From Sphingobacterium sp. GVS05A (GTDB lineage: Bacteria > Bacteroidota > Bacteroidia > Sphingobacteriales > Sphingobacteriaceae), in the NCBI RefSeq assembly GCF_019969845.1, contig NZ_JAHXYR010000013.1:1-64000 (forward strand): a stretch of DNA of 64,000 bases. Reading direction: 5' to 3'. Position numbers and translations under genes: made by a program. The notes under the pieces were generated by a model. That model saw nothing but the letters and a program-made list of their open reading frames with translations, ran no database searches and was not told where the DNA came from. Shown piece by piece: positions 52,262 through 61,419 of the stretch (positions within the stretch are counted from its first letter, which is position 1; each line of letters opens with the position of its first letter).

Positions 52262-53000
52262 CTAATTCCGCATTTACTTGTTTACCTGCTTTTGTTAATT
52301 CACTTACATATTCTATCAAACCTTCACGCATCCGTTGGGGATAGTTGGTTCTAGCGATCGATTGTGTCAATAGGACGAGATTATCGCCACCATTGGCCAG
52401 ATAATCATAGGTGACGAGTTTGTACGTTTTATTGTTATCTATTGCCTGTCCTTTGATTTTGATATCCTGTACCTTATTTCCTGTTATCGTTAAGGTCATG
52501 CCTGCAATAGGCTGGCCATGGGTTGTCGCGATATAGTCAGCTAGCTGGCGTATTTGGCTGCCTTTTAGTTCAATAATCGTCAATGTATTTTCAAAGGGCA
52601 TTACTTCAAAGATATGTCCTACTGTGATATTCCCGGCTTTGAGATCATTGCGAATTCCTCCTTTTGTTGCAAAGGCCAGGTCGGCGGGATTGTGGGCATA
52701 ATGATCACTCATCCACAACAAAGCTTCACAAAAGAAATTACCCATTAATGTTTCAGGTGTTTTCTCTTTTGTCAACGCCTTATTGGCATGTCCGATAACG
52801 CGGTTCATTTCGGTTTCCATTTTTTGCTTGAATGGCTCATAGATGGAAACGACAGTAGGATCTGCTTGTACATCCTTGTTGATATGGTATTGTTTGAAGT
52901 CCTTTTGTGTAGGGTGGAGCTGCTTTGAACAACCTGTGACCATCAAAAGCGAAGCGACTCCAAAACTACCAATAAAGGCAATTTGCTTTGATATATTCAT
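52239..53000 (-). CDS. 5'-nucleotidase C-terminal domain lipoprotein
   Basis: 253 residues from the ATG at 53000, before a lipoprotein signal (FGVASLLMVTGCSKQ). It corresponds to the C-terminal domain of UshA-type nucleotidases: NFFCEALLWMSDHYAHNPAD, ATKGGIRNDLKAGNITVG, VMPFENTLTIIELKGSQI and YKLVTYDYLANGGDN (the substrate-stacking region). It is tethered to a membrane, while its partner is Tat-exported and soluble. It overlaps the next gene by 23 bases. The gene order (C-domain first) is the reverse of the fused enzyme. Confidence 0.9.
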   Translation of the reverse strand: MNISKQIAFIGSFGVASLLMVTGCSKQLHPTQKDFKQYHINKDVQADPTVVSIYEPFKQKMETEMNRVIGHANKALTKEKTPETLMGNFFCEALLWMSDHYAHNPADLAFATKGGIRNDLKAGNITVGHIFEVMPFENTLTIIELKGSQIRQLADYIATTHGQPIAGMTLTITGNKVQDIKIKGQAIDNNKTYKLVTYDYLANGGDNLVLLTQSIARTNYPQRMREGLIEYVSELTKAGKQVNAELDGRIKIN

Positions 53001-53100
53001 TATAGTTAGTTTAGCCAAATACTGGGGCAAAGTTAGCCAATTAAATATGAAGAAATCTTATTCCTGCTCGTCTAATTTTGCTAAAAAGATAAAAACAATA

Positions 53101-53130
53101 AAAGCTTAACATAGATTTACGTTAAGCTTT
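53101..53130. terminator. Hairpin downstream of the EamA transporter gene
   Basis: AAAGCTTAAC and GTTAAGCTTT with a 10-base loop; the T run is short on both strands. A weak terminator for the minus-strand gene ending at 53156. Confidence 0.5.
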
Positions 53131-53155
53131 ATCATATAATTAGAAAAATAACAAC

Positions 53156-54223
53156 CTAGTGTACTAATTCTGCTTCGGGAAGATCATCTATAGTTGATCG
53201 ACGATCATCATGCTTTGGTAAAGTATCCAATGTGCCTGCTTGCAGGATCTTTTTGTTTTTATTTTTAGTTGACAATTTGGTGCGGTAAGCCTTCCAGTTC
53301 ATCAGTAAAACAGAGAACAAAATAACTGCCAAACCTACAATCTGTAAGGAAGTCACGGCATGTGAAGTGAAAAAATGACTTAATATTAACGCAATGATCG
53401 GATTTACATAAGCGTATGTACTTACTTCCATCGCTGGGCGCACCTGCAAAAGCCAAATATAGGAGCTAAATGCAAGGATAGAACCAAATGTGATCAAATA
53501 TGCTAAATTAAACCAATCGACAGGAGCGACACTGCTTAATTCAAATGATGCGTACTCGCCTGTGAACAGCGCAGTGATATTAAAAAGAACACCCGCAGTG
53601 ACCATCTGCCAAGCTGTTTTGACCATAACGTGCAGATCTTCTTTTTCTTGTGCTTCTGATTTTTTGAAGTATTTAGACGCTAATGAACCTACTGTCCAGG
53701 CGATGGAGCCCAATACCAAAATACATAGCGCAATGATTTTCAAATTTCCATTGGCATTGTCGTTGGAAGCTATGATCTGTTCTGCAAATAACATAACAAC
53801 CCCAATGAACCCAAGCACAACACCGGCTACTGTGGTGACACTGCTAAAATTCTCTTTCCATTTGGGTTTGTCAAGTAAAATAAACCAGATTGCAGCTGCA
53901 GCGGCAATAATCGCAGCTACCCCACCAGAAACATATTGTTCGGCCCAGATGACTCCGGCCATATCCACAAATAGAAGTAAGAAGCCAACAAAGGCAGCTT
54001 CCAATATGGAGCGTTTGTTAAACAGTTTATAACCTTTTATGGCACAATAACTCATCAGGATGGCGCTTGCGGTAACAAACCGAAACGAGCCTAATATAAA
54101 TGGTGGAAAACTATGCAATGCTTTTTCTATAAAGAAAAAGGTGGAGCCCCATACCACATAAATAATAAAATAAGCAACCACAACCATTAAAGGGCTAGCA
54201 GCTTTTTTGTGTCCTTGCAACAT
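53156..54223 (-). CDS. EamA/DMT-family transporter, Lrp-linked
   Basis: 355 residues with ten hydrophobic segments in two EamA repeats (VVVAYFIIYVVWGSTFFFIE; later TFGSILAFSSYIWLLQVRPA and YAYVNPIIALILSHF). The start is fixed by GAAAGGAGGT (54231-54240), a full anti-Shine-Dalgarno complement seven bases before the ATG at 54223. Such a strong site is rare in this phylum. It begins 20 bases after the Lrp stop. Lrp-regulated EamA proteins often export amino acids or related metabolites. A polar C-terminal tail of ~35 residues follows the last segment. Confidence 0.9.
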   Translation of the reverse strand: MLQGHKKAASPLMVVVAYFIIYVVWGSTFFFIEKALHSFPPFILGSFRFVTASAILMSYCAIKGYKLFNKRSILEAAFVGFLLLFVDMAGVIWAEQYVSGGVAAIIAAAAAIWFILLDKPKWKENFSSVTTVAGVVLGFIGVVMLFAEQIIASNDNANGNLKIIALCILVLGSIAWTVGSLASKYFKKSEAQEKEDLHVMVKTAWQMVTAGVLFNITALFTGEYASFELSSVAPVDWFNLAYLITFGSILAFSSYIWLLQVRPAMEVSTYAYVNPIIALILSHFFTSHAVTSLQIVGLAVILFSVLLMNWKAYRTKLSTKNKNKKILQAGTLDTLPKHDDRRSTIDDLPEAELVH

Positions 54224-54242
54224 AATTAAAACCTCCTTTCTG

Positions 54243-54716
54243 TTATTCAGGTATAACAACCTGTTGATCTTCTTTTACCGTCTGAAGTACAATTGTGGTA
54301 CGAGTAGAAATTATTCCTTCTACTTTGCCCAGTGTATTGCGCATTAAATCAACCAAACCTGTTGAATCTGCCGTTCTTACTTTGATAAGATAACCGTCAT
54401 CTCCAGCAATGTCGTGTACTTCTTGTACCTCCGGAATTTCCGCAAGGGCGAGACCTACACGTTGTTCGCCAATGATATCATTGGATTTGATGAAAATAAA
54501 TGATAAAAGTTTCTGATCAACAGCCGCTGGATTGATCTTGGCGCTGTATTTTAAGATCACATCTTTCTGTTCAAGCTTCTTAACCCGCTCTAGTATTGCT
54601 GAAGGAGCCATACCTAGTTCTCTAGCGATATCAGCATTGTTGATACGCCCGTTATCCTGCATTAAACGAAGGATTTTATAATCTACCTGATCTAAATTAT
54701 ATTCTACTTTTGTCAT
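54243..54716 (-). CDS. Lrp/AsnC-family transcriptional regulator
   Basis: 157 residues. The helix-turn-helix is LDQVDYKILRLMQDNGRINN, then ADIARELGMAPSAILERVKK. The C-terminal RAM domain has VQEVHDIAGDDGYLIKVRT, with the G-x-x-D-Y/G ligand-binding turn. It should sense an amino acid and control the adjacent EamA exporter and itself. The promoter is unusually close to the start codon (see 54725-54754). Confidence 0.94.
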   Translation of the reverse strand: MTKVEYNLDQVDYKILRLMQDNGRINNADIARELGMAPSAILERVKKLEQKDVILKYSAKINPAAVDQKLLSFIFIKSNDIIGEQRVGLALAEIPEVQEVHDIAGDDGYLIKVRTADSTGLVDLMRNTLGKVEGIISTRTTIVLQTVKEDQQVVIPE

Positions 54717-54724
54717 TTCGACTG

Positions 54725-54754
54725 CAAAGGTAAGGAAAAAAGTATAATATTCAA
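54725..54754 (-). promoter_or_regulatory. Promoter of the lrp-eamA operon
   Basis: On the minus strand TTG (54754-54752), 19-base spacer, TACCTTTG (54732-54725). The -7 box ends eight bases from the ATG, so the leader is a few bases long or absent. Confidence 0.7.
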
Positions 54755-54898
54755 AATATTAGTATTAATTATGAATATTATTCTGAATGACTGGCTAATG
54801 TTGTGAATTTTATTCGATCGGTATTTTTGCTGATTTTCTTTGTTTGCTTTAATTTATTGGTTGAAAGAGAGTTGCAGGTGGTCTGCAGTTTACGATGT

Positions 54899-55402
54899 TC
54901 AACAATTATACCGATTTCTCAACTTAATAATAATATTCCGGGTAGATAGGATGACACCTAAGCCGATCAAACATCCCGCGCAAACACAACCGAAACGGTC
55001 GAGGGCTGCAAAATAAGAACGACTTTCCTGCTCATGTAAGTAGACAATAATTAAAGCCACCATAGATGTGCGGGCTACAGCCATAATATTCAGTGCTTTG
55101 CAGATGATGAGGGAGGCAAGCATTCCGATAATCATCGCATATAGCTGCGGAATCGGTACGAAGTATAAGCTGAGACCGATGGCAGAGCCAATGAAATTGG
55201 ATTTTGCACGGTCAATGGCAATTTTTTTGGACTCATTTTCCTGCGGAGATATCACTAGGATAATTGAAATAAGTGTCCATGAAACAGAGTATTCCGGAAA
55301 GGACACGAATAGGATGTAGCCTAGTAAAAATCCTACTAGTACCCGTATCGAATATATAATAAAATCTGAATGTAATGTGTATCGAAGGATAAGATTACGC
55401 AT
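54899..55402 (-). CDS. FUSC-like small membrane protein
   Basis: 167 residues with four to five hydrophobic segments (VLVGFLLGYILFVSF, VSWTLISIILVIS, AIGLSLYFVPIPQLYAMIIG, FGCVCAGCLIGLGVIL). DRAKSNFIGSAIGLSLYF matches the FUSC/aromatic-acid exporter domain motif R-x-x-x-x-x-x-G. It is one FUSC half rather than the ~650-residue exporter. The substrate is unknown. Confidence 0.8.
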   Translation of the reverse strand: MRNLILRYTLHSDFIIYSIRVLVGFLLGYILFVSFPEYSVSWTLISIILVISPQENESKKIAIDRAKSNFIGSAIGLSLYFVPIPQLYAMIIGMLASLIICKALNIMAVARTSMVALIIVYLHEQESRSYFAALDRFGCVCAGCLIGLGVILSTRNIIIKLRNRYNC

Positions 55403-55581
55403 ATAACAGAGGGGATGTTAATTCATTAAACCGTGTTGCTGCTGCAAAAATACAAGCAATTGATGAAGATGCGAAATAAAATTCCGGTTTGTTGCATTTT
55501 GTGATTGCGTTTTTATGCGTTTTGCTAAAAGAAATTGTGTATTTCTTGCAATTCTTCCTTTTTCCAAAGGAGAAATTTGAC

Positions 55582-55589
55582 TAAATTTG
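55582..55589 (+). promoter_or_regulatory. Candidate -7 box of the FAD/Fe-S oxidoreductase gene
   Basis: TAAATTTG (TAnnTTTG), 25 bases before the GTG start at 55615. No -33 TTG at normal spacing. Confidence 0.4.
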
Positions 55590-55614
55590 TTTTCTATACA
55601 AAAAAGCAAATTCA

Positions 55615-58536
55615 GTGAAAGATCAGAATCAGTTAGCCTTATTGGCAACTCAACTTAAGGGGGAGTTGTATTATACAGATGAGGCATCGCATCAAACCAT
55701 GTTAGTTGCCTACTCAACAGATGCTTCGGTATACCAGGAAAAACCGTTGGCCGTAGCTATTCCATCTGATATAAACGATATAAAGAATCTAATTGATTTT
55801 GCCCGAGCAAACCAAACAACCTTAATTCCCCGTACCGCTGGAACATCGTTGGCAGGACAGGTTGTTGGAAATGGTATCATTATGGATATATCCCGTCATT
55901 TTAACCGCATCCTGGAATTGAATGTGGAGGAGAAATGGGTGCGGGTACAACCCGGAGTGATTCGTGATGATCTGAATAGTTACCTAAAGCCTTTTGGGCT
56001 AATGTTTGGTCCGGAGACATCCACGGCAAGCCGGGCCATGGTTGGTGGTATGATTGGTAATAATTCCTCGGGTCTCCATTCCATTGTCTGGGGCGATACC
56101 CGTCATAATCTAATTGCAGCAGATGTACTTTTAGATGATAAATCAGAGGTGAGCTTTGCTTCGCTGGATGAGGCAAGTTATTTCAAAAAACTTTTACAGT
56201 CAGATCGTGAAGGGGATATCTACCGTCACATGAATGATTTGTTGACGGATCCTCAAAATTTGGCAGCGATTGAAACAGGCTACCCCAAGCGTTCGATTAC
56301 CCGACGAAATACTGGATATGCCTTGGATATTTTGAGTGACCGTACGCAACCATTTAATATGTGTAACCTTTTGGCGGGTTCGGAAGGAACTTTGGCGATT
56401 GTAACGGAGGCAAAGCTTCACTTGATGGATTTACCACCGCAGGAACTTGGACTATTATGTGTTCATTTTGCTGATATGGTTGAATGTATGCATGGAAATG
56501 TCATCGCGTTGAATCATCAGCCTGAGGCGTCTGAGCTGGTCGATAAATATATCATGGATTTTACGGTCGGGCATCCGACTTATAAATACAATCGCTTTTT
56601 TATTGAGGGTGATCCTCAGGCACTATTGATCGTAGAATTTAGAGGTCATACTGCTGTGGAGACCGAGGCCAAGGCGATGGCTTTAAAGGCAGAACTGATT
56701 GAGAAAGGTTTGGGCTATGCCTATCCTTATATTATTGGAGTCGAGCAGACTAATCTTGTCTGGGATGTTCGAAAAGCTGGACTGGGGCTTATCCGTAATC
56801 TTCCTGGGGACAGCCAACCTGTCAATTTAATCGAAGACTGTGCGGTTTCTCCGGAGGATCTTCCGGCCTATGTCAGTGACATCCAGAAACTTTTGGTTGA
56901 AGAGGGGGTGCATGCATCTTACTACGCACATGCTGGAGCGGGTGAACTACATATCGAACCTTTTGTCAATTTGAAAACAGAAGAAGGTAAGCGGACTTTC
57001 CGCTCCATATTGGAAAAAACAAGTGACCTTGTGTTAAAGTATAATGGATCGTTGAGTGGGGAGCATGGCGACGGACGTTTGAGGGGAGAATTTATTGGTA
57101 AAGTACTAGGAGAAAAGGTTTATAAACTTCTGGAGGAGGTAAAGGTAATTTTCGATCCTGTAGGAGTTTTTAATGCAAATAAGATTGTCAACACTCCACC
57201 AATGGATGCCCATTTGCGTTATGACAATGACAAAAATAGGACGGATATAAAAACCTATTTTGATTTTTCCAAAGATGAATCTATTCTCCGTTTGGCTGAA
57301 AAATGTTCGGGCTCGGGTGATTGTCGGAAAACAGAAATTACCGGCGGGACGATGTGTCCATCTTTTATGGCGACACGGGATGAGAAGGATACAACGCGTG
57401 CACGAGCGAATATGTTGCGTCAATTTTTGACCAACTCCACAAAAAAAAATCGCTTTGACCATGAGGAAATCAAGGAAGTGATGGATTTATGTTTGAGTTG
57501 CAAAGGCTGTAAAACGGAATGTCCGTCGAGTGTGGATGTTGCCAAGATGAAAGCAGAGTTTTTACAACATTATTACGATGAACATGGGGCCGGCTTTAGG
57601 ACCAAATTGATCGCGAATTTTACTGATTCCCAGAAACTGGGATCACTCGTCGCTCCAATCTATAATTTTGTTGTGAAGAATGACTTTTTATCCGGTTTGG
57701 TAAAGAAAACGGTAGGGTTTGCACCAAAACGCTCTCTTCCTACGGTGAATGGAACGACCTTGAGCCAATGGGTCAGGAAGCAAACGAAAACACCGCAGAA
57801 TAAACGCAGGGTCTATCTATTCTCCGACGAGTTTACAGAATATAACGATGCTGAGATTGGCATTACAGCTTACAAGCTACTAACGGCATTGGGCTATGAA
57901 GTGATTATTCCAAAACATGTACAAAGCGGACGGACATATCTCTCTAAAGGATTTGTTAAAGAAGCAAAAAAGATTGCCAATCAAAACATTAATTTCCTAA
58001 AAGGTCTGATTACCGACGAGACACCGTTGTTGGGTATTGAGCCATCTGGCATCATTACATTTAGAGATGAATATTTAAGTCTGGTTGATGAAAATCTTCG
58101 TACTGATGCACAGTTGGTGGCTAAAAATGCACTTATGATTGACGAATTTCTATTGGCGGAAATCGAGGCGGGCCGTATTCATCAGGAGCAGTTTACAGCT
58201 GTGGAAAAGAATATCAAACTGCATGGACATTGCTATCAGAAAGCTTTTCATCTGGTAGGCGTTACCCAGCAAGTCTTAGCGTTCCCATCCAATTATTCCG
58301 TTGAAGTGATTCCGTCGGGCTGCTGTGGTATGGCAGGTTCGTTTGGTTATGAAGCCGAACACTATGATGTCTCAATGAAAGTGGCCGAACTAGTTTTATT
58401 GCCGGCTGTACGTAACACAGATACAGCGACTCTAATTGCTGCTGCGGGTACCTCGTGCCGTCATCAGATCAAAGATGGTACCGGAAGAAAATCTTTTCAC
58501 CCCGTTGAAATTTTATACGACGCTTTATTGAAATAA
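55615..58536 (+). CDS. FAD-linked oxidase with C-terminal Fe-S domains (YdiJ/GlcD-GlcF-type fusion)
   Basis: 973 residues from a GTG. FAD_binding_4 domain: TTLIPRTAGTSLAGQVVGNG, PGVIRDDLN, MVGGMIGNNSSGLHSIVWG. FAD_oxidase_C follows (LIEDCAVSPEDLPAYV; SGEHGDGRLRGEF). The Fe-S part has SGSGDCRKTE and DLCLSCKGCKTECPSSVDVA (cysteines of [4Fe-4S] clusters), then a C-terminal CCG/heterodisulfide reductase-like domain with HGHCYQKAFH and PSGCCGMAGSFGYEAEHYD. It probably oxidises a D-2-hydroxyacid and passes electrons to the quinone pool. E. coli YdiJ, a D-2-hydroxyglutarate dehydrogenase, has this architecture. Confidence 0.93.
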   Translation: MKDQNQLALLATQLKGELYYTDEASHQTMLVAYSTDASVYQEKPLAVAIPSDINDIKNLIDFARANQTTLIPRTAGTSLAGQVVGNGIIMDISRHFNRILELNVEEKWVRVQPGVIRDDLNSYLKPFGLMFGPETSTASRAMVGGMIGNNSSGLHSIVWGDTRHNLIAADVLLDDKSEVSFASLDEASYFKKLLQSDREGDIYRHMNDLLTDPQNLAAIETGYPKRSITRRNTGYALDILSDRTQPFNMCNLLAGSEGTLAIVTEAKLHLMDLPPQELGLLCVHFADMVECMHGNVIALNHQPEASELVDKYIMDFTVGHPTYKYNRFFIEGDPQALLIVEFRGHTAVETEAKAMALKAELIEKGLGYAYPYIIGVEQTNLVWDVRKAGLGLIRNLPGDSQPVNLIEDCAVSPEDLPAYVSDIQKLLVEEGVHASYYAHAGAGELHIEPFVNLKTEEGKRTFRSILEKTSDLVLKYNGSLSGEHGDGRLRGEFIGKVLGEKVYKLLEEVKVIFDPVGVFNANKIVNTPPMDAHLRYDNDKNRTDIKTYFDFSKDESILRLAEKCSGSGDCRKTEITGGTMCPSFMATRDEKDTTRARANMLRQFLTNSTKKNRFDHEEIKEVMDLCLSCKGCKTECPSSVDVAKMKAEFLQHYYDEHGAGFRTKLIANFTDSQKLGSLVAPIYNFVVKNDFLSGLVKKTVGFAPKRSLPTVNGTTLSQWVRKQTKTPQNKRRVYLFSDEFTEYNDAEIGITAYKLLTALGYEVIIPKHVQSGRTYLSKGFVKEAKKIANQNINFLKGLITDETPLLGIEPSGIITFRDEYLSLVDENLRTDAQLVAKNALMIDEFLLAEIEAGRIHQEQFTAVEKNIKLHGHCYQKAFHLVGVTQQVLAFPSNYSVEVIPSGCCGMAGSFGYEAEHYDVSMKVAELVLLPAVRNTDTATLIAAAGTSCRHQIKDGTGRKSFHPVEILYDALLK

Positions 58537-58630
58537 AATAAAAACATTGCGAATAGTTGTTTGTTATCAGTAATAGTAGTAATATTATAGGAACAATATT
58601 TCAATGATTACTGATAATAAACAATTCACC

Positions 58631-59281
58631 ATGTACAAAATTCAATCTATAGCCCTTCTTGCAACAGCTACGATGATGATGGCTGCTTGTGGAAATTCCA
58701 ATCAGAAGAAAACTGATGGAAGTGATACTGCGACAGCGAACACTATTGAGCGGGTACGCATCGAACAACTGACGAATGGCACTCCAGGTCCTGAAAAAAA
58801 GAACTTTTTTCTGCGTATTACCGACGAAGTTAAAACCGATTCAAGTCGCATTTATACAACGAAATCAATTTACAATAAGGATACAGTAGGTGCTAAAATT
58901 GAAGTTGTTGATTTTATCCCAGCAGGTATTATCGATGGTCAGCCAAGTGATGATGTGGGCTTTACTAAAGGAAAAATTAAAATAACTACCTTAGGAACGC
59001 AATCTGACAACTTAGTTAAAGCTTTAGGTGAATTGTTTCAAATACCAACTACTGATGGTTTTACAAAAGAAGTTATTCTGCCAAATGTATTTTCATCCAA
59101 TAAAGTGAATGTTGATCTATCAAAGAAAACTGCCTATAGTTTCAAACTATTTTTAGAGAATAAAAAGGCGGAACCTGCGGAATTGTTTTTTAATGTAGAT
59201 ACCTATAAACACTCGATTGAATTTTCCGAAAAAGATCCATCGTTCCGTGCTGGATTTATATCGGCTTTGACTGGAAAGTAA
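58631..59281 (+). CDS. Hypothetical lipoprotein
   Basis: 216 residues from the ATG at 58631, which begins a lipoprotein signal (MYKIQSIALLATATMMMAAC). The body (about 25-216) is beta-rich with FFLRITDEVKTDSSRIYTTK and VIDFIPAGIIDGQPSDDVG-like strands. I do not recognise the family. It follows the FAD/Fe-S gene by 94 bases and is ended by a terminator. Confidence 0.7.
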   Translation: MYKIQSIALLATATMMMAACGNSNQKKTDGSDTATANTIERVRIEQLTNGTPGPEKKNFFLRITDEVKTDSSRIYTTKSIYNKDTVGAKIEVVDFIPAGIIDGQPSDDVGFTKGKIKITTLGTQSDNLVKALGELFQIPTTDGFTKEVILPNVFSSNKVNVDLSKKTAYSFKLFLENKKAEPAELFFNVDTYKHSIEFSEKDPSFRAGFISALTGK

Positions 59282-59344
59282 ATCTTTAACTATTGATAGA
59301 TAGTAAGTAACCGGCTTTGGCCGGCAATATATTGAAATAGCGAG

Positions 59345-59380
59345 AAGGCTGTATAATCACACGATTATACAGCCTTTTTT
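59345..59380 (+). terminator. Terminator after the lipoprotein gene
   Basis: AGGCTGTATAATC-ACAC-GATTATACAGCCT, a perfect 13-bp stem followed by five T. Confidence 0.93.
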
Positions 59381-59491
59381 AGTATTGGTTCTTTTATTAG
59401 TCTGATTTCCTGGTTTTACATGCTACTGATTTCCTTAGGCATGTATAGGATCTTGGTGTTGTAAGTGATAAGTCCCAATTCTCTGAAAATC

Positions 59492-59521
59492 TTGTTTAGC
59501 AAATAAAAAGAGTTACATTTG
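59492..59521 (+). promoter_or_regulatory. Promoter of the DUF763 gene
   Basis: TTG (59492-59494), 19-base spacer, TACATTTG (59514-59521): full Bacteroidota consensus, with a 23-base leader to the ATG at 59545. It rules out the GTG at 59521 as start. Confidence 0.8.
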
Positions 59522-59544
59522 TGCTAATATATTTAGTTTTATTT

Positions 59545-60759
59545 ATGAGGCATTCAGGAACGACGGATTTGCCGTTACACTATGGAAAGGTACCGGCTTG
59601 GCTGTATGAACGGATGAGTTCACTGGGCAAATCCATTGTGGAGGTCATCCTGATGGATTATGGGCAAGATGAGGTGCTCCGGAGATTGGCAGATCCATTT
59701 TGGTTCCAAAGCTTTGGCGCCGTACTCGGCATGGACTGGCATTCATCAGGTATTACAACATCGGTTATGGGAGCTTTAAAACGCGCGATCAATCCCTGTG
59801 CGGATGCCTTCGGCCTCTATATATGTGGCGGCAAGGGTAAATTTTCTAAAGACACACCGCAGGAGCTACTTTATTTGGCAGATAAAACCGGTTTGGACGG
59901 GAATAAATTGGTTCGAACAAGTAAGTTGGTGGCAAAGGTGGATAATACGGCGATACAAGATGGTTATCAGCTATACCTCCATAATTTTATTGTCAGCAAA
60001 GACGGTCATTGGGCTGTGGTACAACAGGGCATGCATAATCATGATGGAACTGCCCGCCGCTATCATTGGCATTCGGAGAAAGTTCGCTCTTTTATTGACG
60101 AACCTCATGCTGGTATTGAAGGTCGTTCGCAGGGCCTTATTTTGAACTTGACAGCTTCTGGTGCAGCTCCTAACAGAACAGGCATTATGGCTATCGTTAA
60201 CGAAGATTCTTCCCGTGCATTATTGGACTTTAAAAAATTGGTCATGCCTTCACATCACGATGTACGTGCTGCAGATGTTGATCTCAAAAGGTTAGGAGCG
60301 ATGTTATATGTGACACGGGAAAATCAGCCTCAGGATTTTGAGGAGCTTTTGCTGTTAAAGGGGATGGGGCCGCGTACATTACAATCCTTGGCTCTAGTCA
60401 GTGAGGTGATCCATGGTGCTTCAGCACGCTTTAAAGATCCCGCGCGCTTTTCTTTTGCCCATGGTGGAAAGGATGGCCATCCTTTTCCTGTCCCTTTGGA
60501 TATTTACGACCAAAGTATTCAAATCTTACAAAAGGGTATCGAAAGGTCAAAACTGGGGAATAGCGATAAATTAAAATCCATACATAAACTCCATCAGATC
60601 ATATTGGACGCTGAGCATAATTTCACACCCCAGTTTGATATTCAACAGGTAATAGCAGAAGAACGTAGAGACTCTTGGAAGTACAATGGTCGAACCGTAT
60701 TTGGTCAGGCAAAAGCTCCAAAGGATGGTGACATAGGGCAACAGTTGTCACTTTTCTAA
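59545..60759 (+). CDS. DUF763 family protein
   Basis: 404 residues from the ATG at 59545. The family start MRHSGTTDLPLHYGKVPAWL is exact. Other conserved stretches are FGAVLGMDWHSSGITTSVMG, VQQGMHNHDGTARRYHWHS, and a helix-hairpin-helix-like LLLLKGMGPRTLQSLALVSE near residue 268. The many His and Asp residues suggest a metal-dependent enzyme, and the HhH suggests nucleic acid binding. The family is widespread in archaea and some bacteria but is not characterised, to my knowledge. Monocistronic. Confidence 0.92.
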   Translation: MRHSGTTDLPLHYGKVPAWLYERMSSLGKSIVEVILMDYGQDEVLRRLADPFWFQSFGAVLGMDWHSSGITTSVMGALKRAINPCADAFGLYICGGKGKFSKDTPQELLYLADKTGLDGNKLVRTSKLVAKVDNTAIQDGYQLYLHNFIVSKDGHWAVVQQGMHNHDGTARRYHWHSEKVRSFIDEPHAGIEGRSQGLILNLTASGAAPNRTGIMAIVNEDSSRALLDFKKLVMPSHHDVRAADVDLKRLGAMLYVTRENQPQDFEELLLLKGMGPRTLQSLALVSEVIHGASARFKDPARFSFAHGGKDGHPFPVPLDIYDQSIQILQKGIERSKLGNSDKLKSIHKLHQIILDAEHNFTPQFDIQQVIAEERRDSWKYNGRTVFGQAKAPKDGDIGQQLSLF

Positions 60760-60807
60760 ACATTATTGATGGATTGTAATCATTTTGTTAAATTGTGTTA
60801 AACCTTA

Positions 60808-60836
60808 TTGAATTTATTTATACGCTAGTATATTTG
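60808..60836 (+). promoter_or_regulatory. Promoter of the small membrane protein gene at 60844
   Basis: TTG (60808-60810), 18-base spacer, TATATTTG (60829-60836). The box ends seven bases before the ATG, so the transcript would have almost no leader. Confidence 0.65.
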
Positions 60837-60843
60837 CCCTCAA

Positions 60844-61245
60844 ATGAAAGTGGTTATTACAATTCTATGTTTTATAGGGTTCCTATTGATTAGGAGCGGT
60901 AATAGCCATGCTGTGCTTAACGAATCTGATCGCCCTACGGTCAGTTTTATGAACCAGCACAATGATGCCAACCTGGAGGACAGGATTAATTCTCTAAGTG
61001 CCCACATCGATCCTTTAATAGCTGGAAACGTACATGATGAGAACCTCGTCATCGAAGAGTTTAACAGTGAGAATTTTCAGTTGACCAAAGACCTCGAAGC
61101 AGCTTCTAATTTTGTCGCTTTATTGTTCTTTGCGGTTGTACTTTTTATCTTTGTATTTCGTTTTGCAAAAAAGATTCCTTTTTGCAATTTTGTCGCTTAT
61201 TTACACCCCCAAAGGTATATTCTTCAACAAAACTGGAGAATTTAA
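60844..61245 (+). CDS. Small hypothetical membrane protein
   Basis: 133 residues: N-terminal signal peptide (VVITILCFIGFLLIRSGNSHA), a ~60-residue acidic extracytoplasmic part (NLEDRINSLSAHIDPLIAGN), one membrane segment near residue 95 (FVALLFFAVVLFIFVFRF) and a basic C-terminal tail. Family not recognised. It lies between DUF763 and the RND genes, without a clear link to either. Confidence 0.65.
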   Translation: MKVVITILCFIGFLLIRSGNSHAVLNESDRPTVSFMNQHNDANLEDRINSLSAHIDPLIAGNVHDENLVIEEFNSENFQLTKDLEAASNFVALLFFAVVLFIFVFRFAKKIPFCNFVAYLHPQRYILQQNWRI

Positions 61246-61419
61246 TAGCCAATCTCCGAAATAGCCCAACTTTATTTTCGTTGTATTCCGAACAATTCAG
61301 ACTTTCATTGATAGATTAATGATTCTGTGTTTTTTTGTGTTACAAAAATCTAAGGATTAGGTTGTTTCAACTACCATATCAACAAACAATCAAACTTATT
61401 TTTAATTAGACGCTTACAA

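Noticed and set aside
59521..59544. GTG start for the DUF763 protein
   Set aside because: The GTG coincides with the last base of the -7 box TACATTTG, and the family's conserved start MRHSGTTDLP is at 59545.
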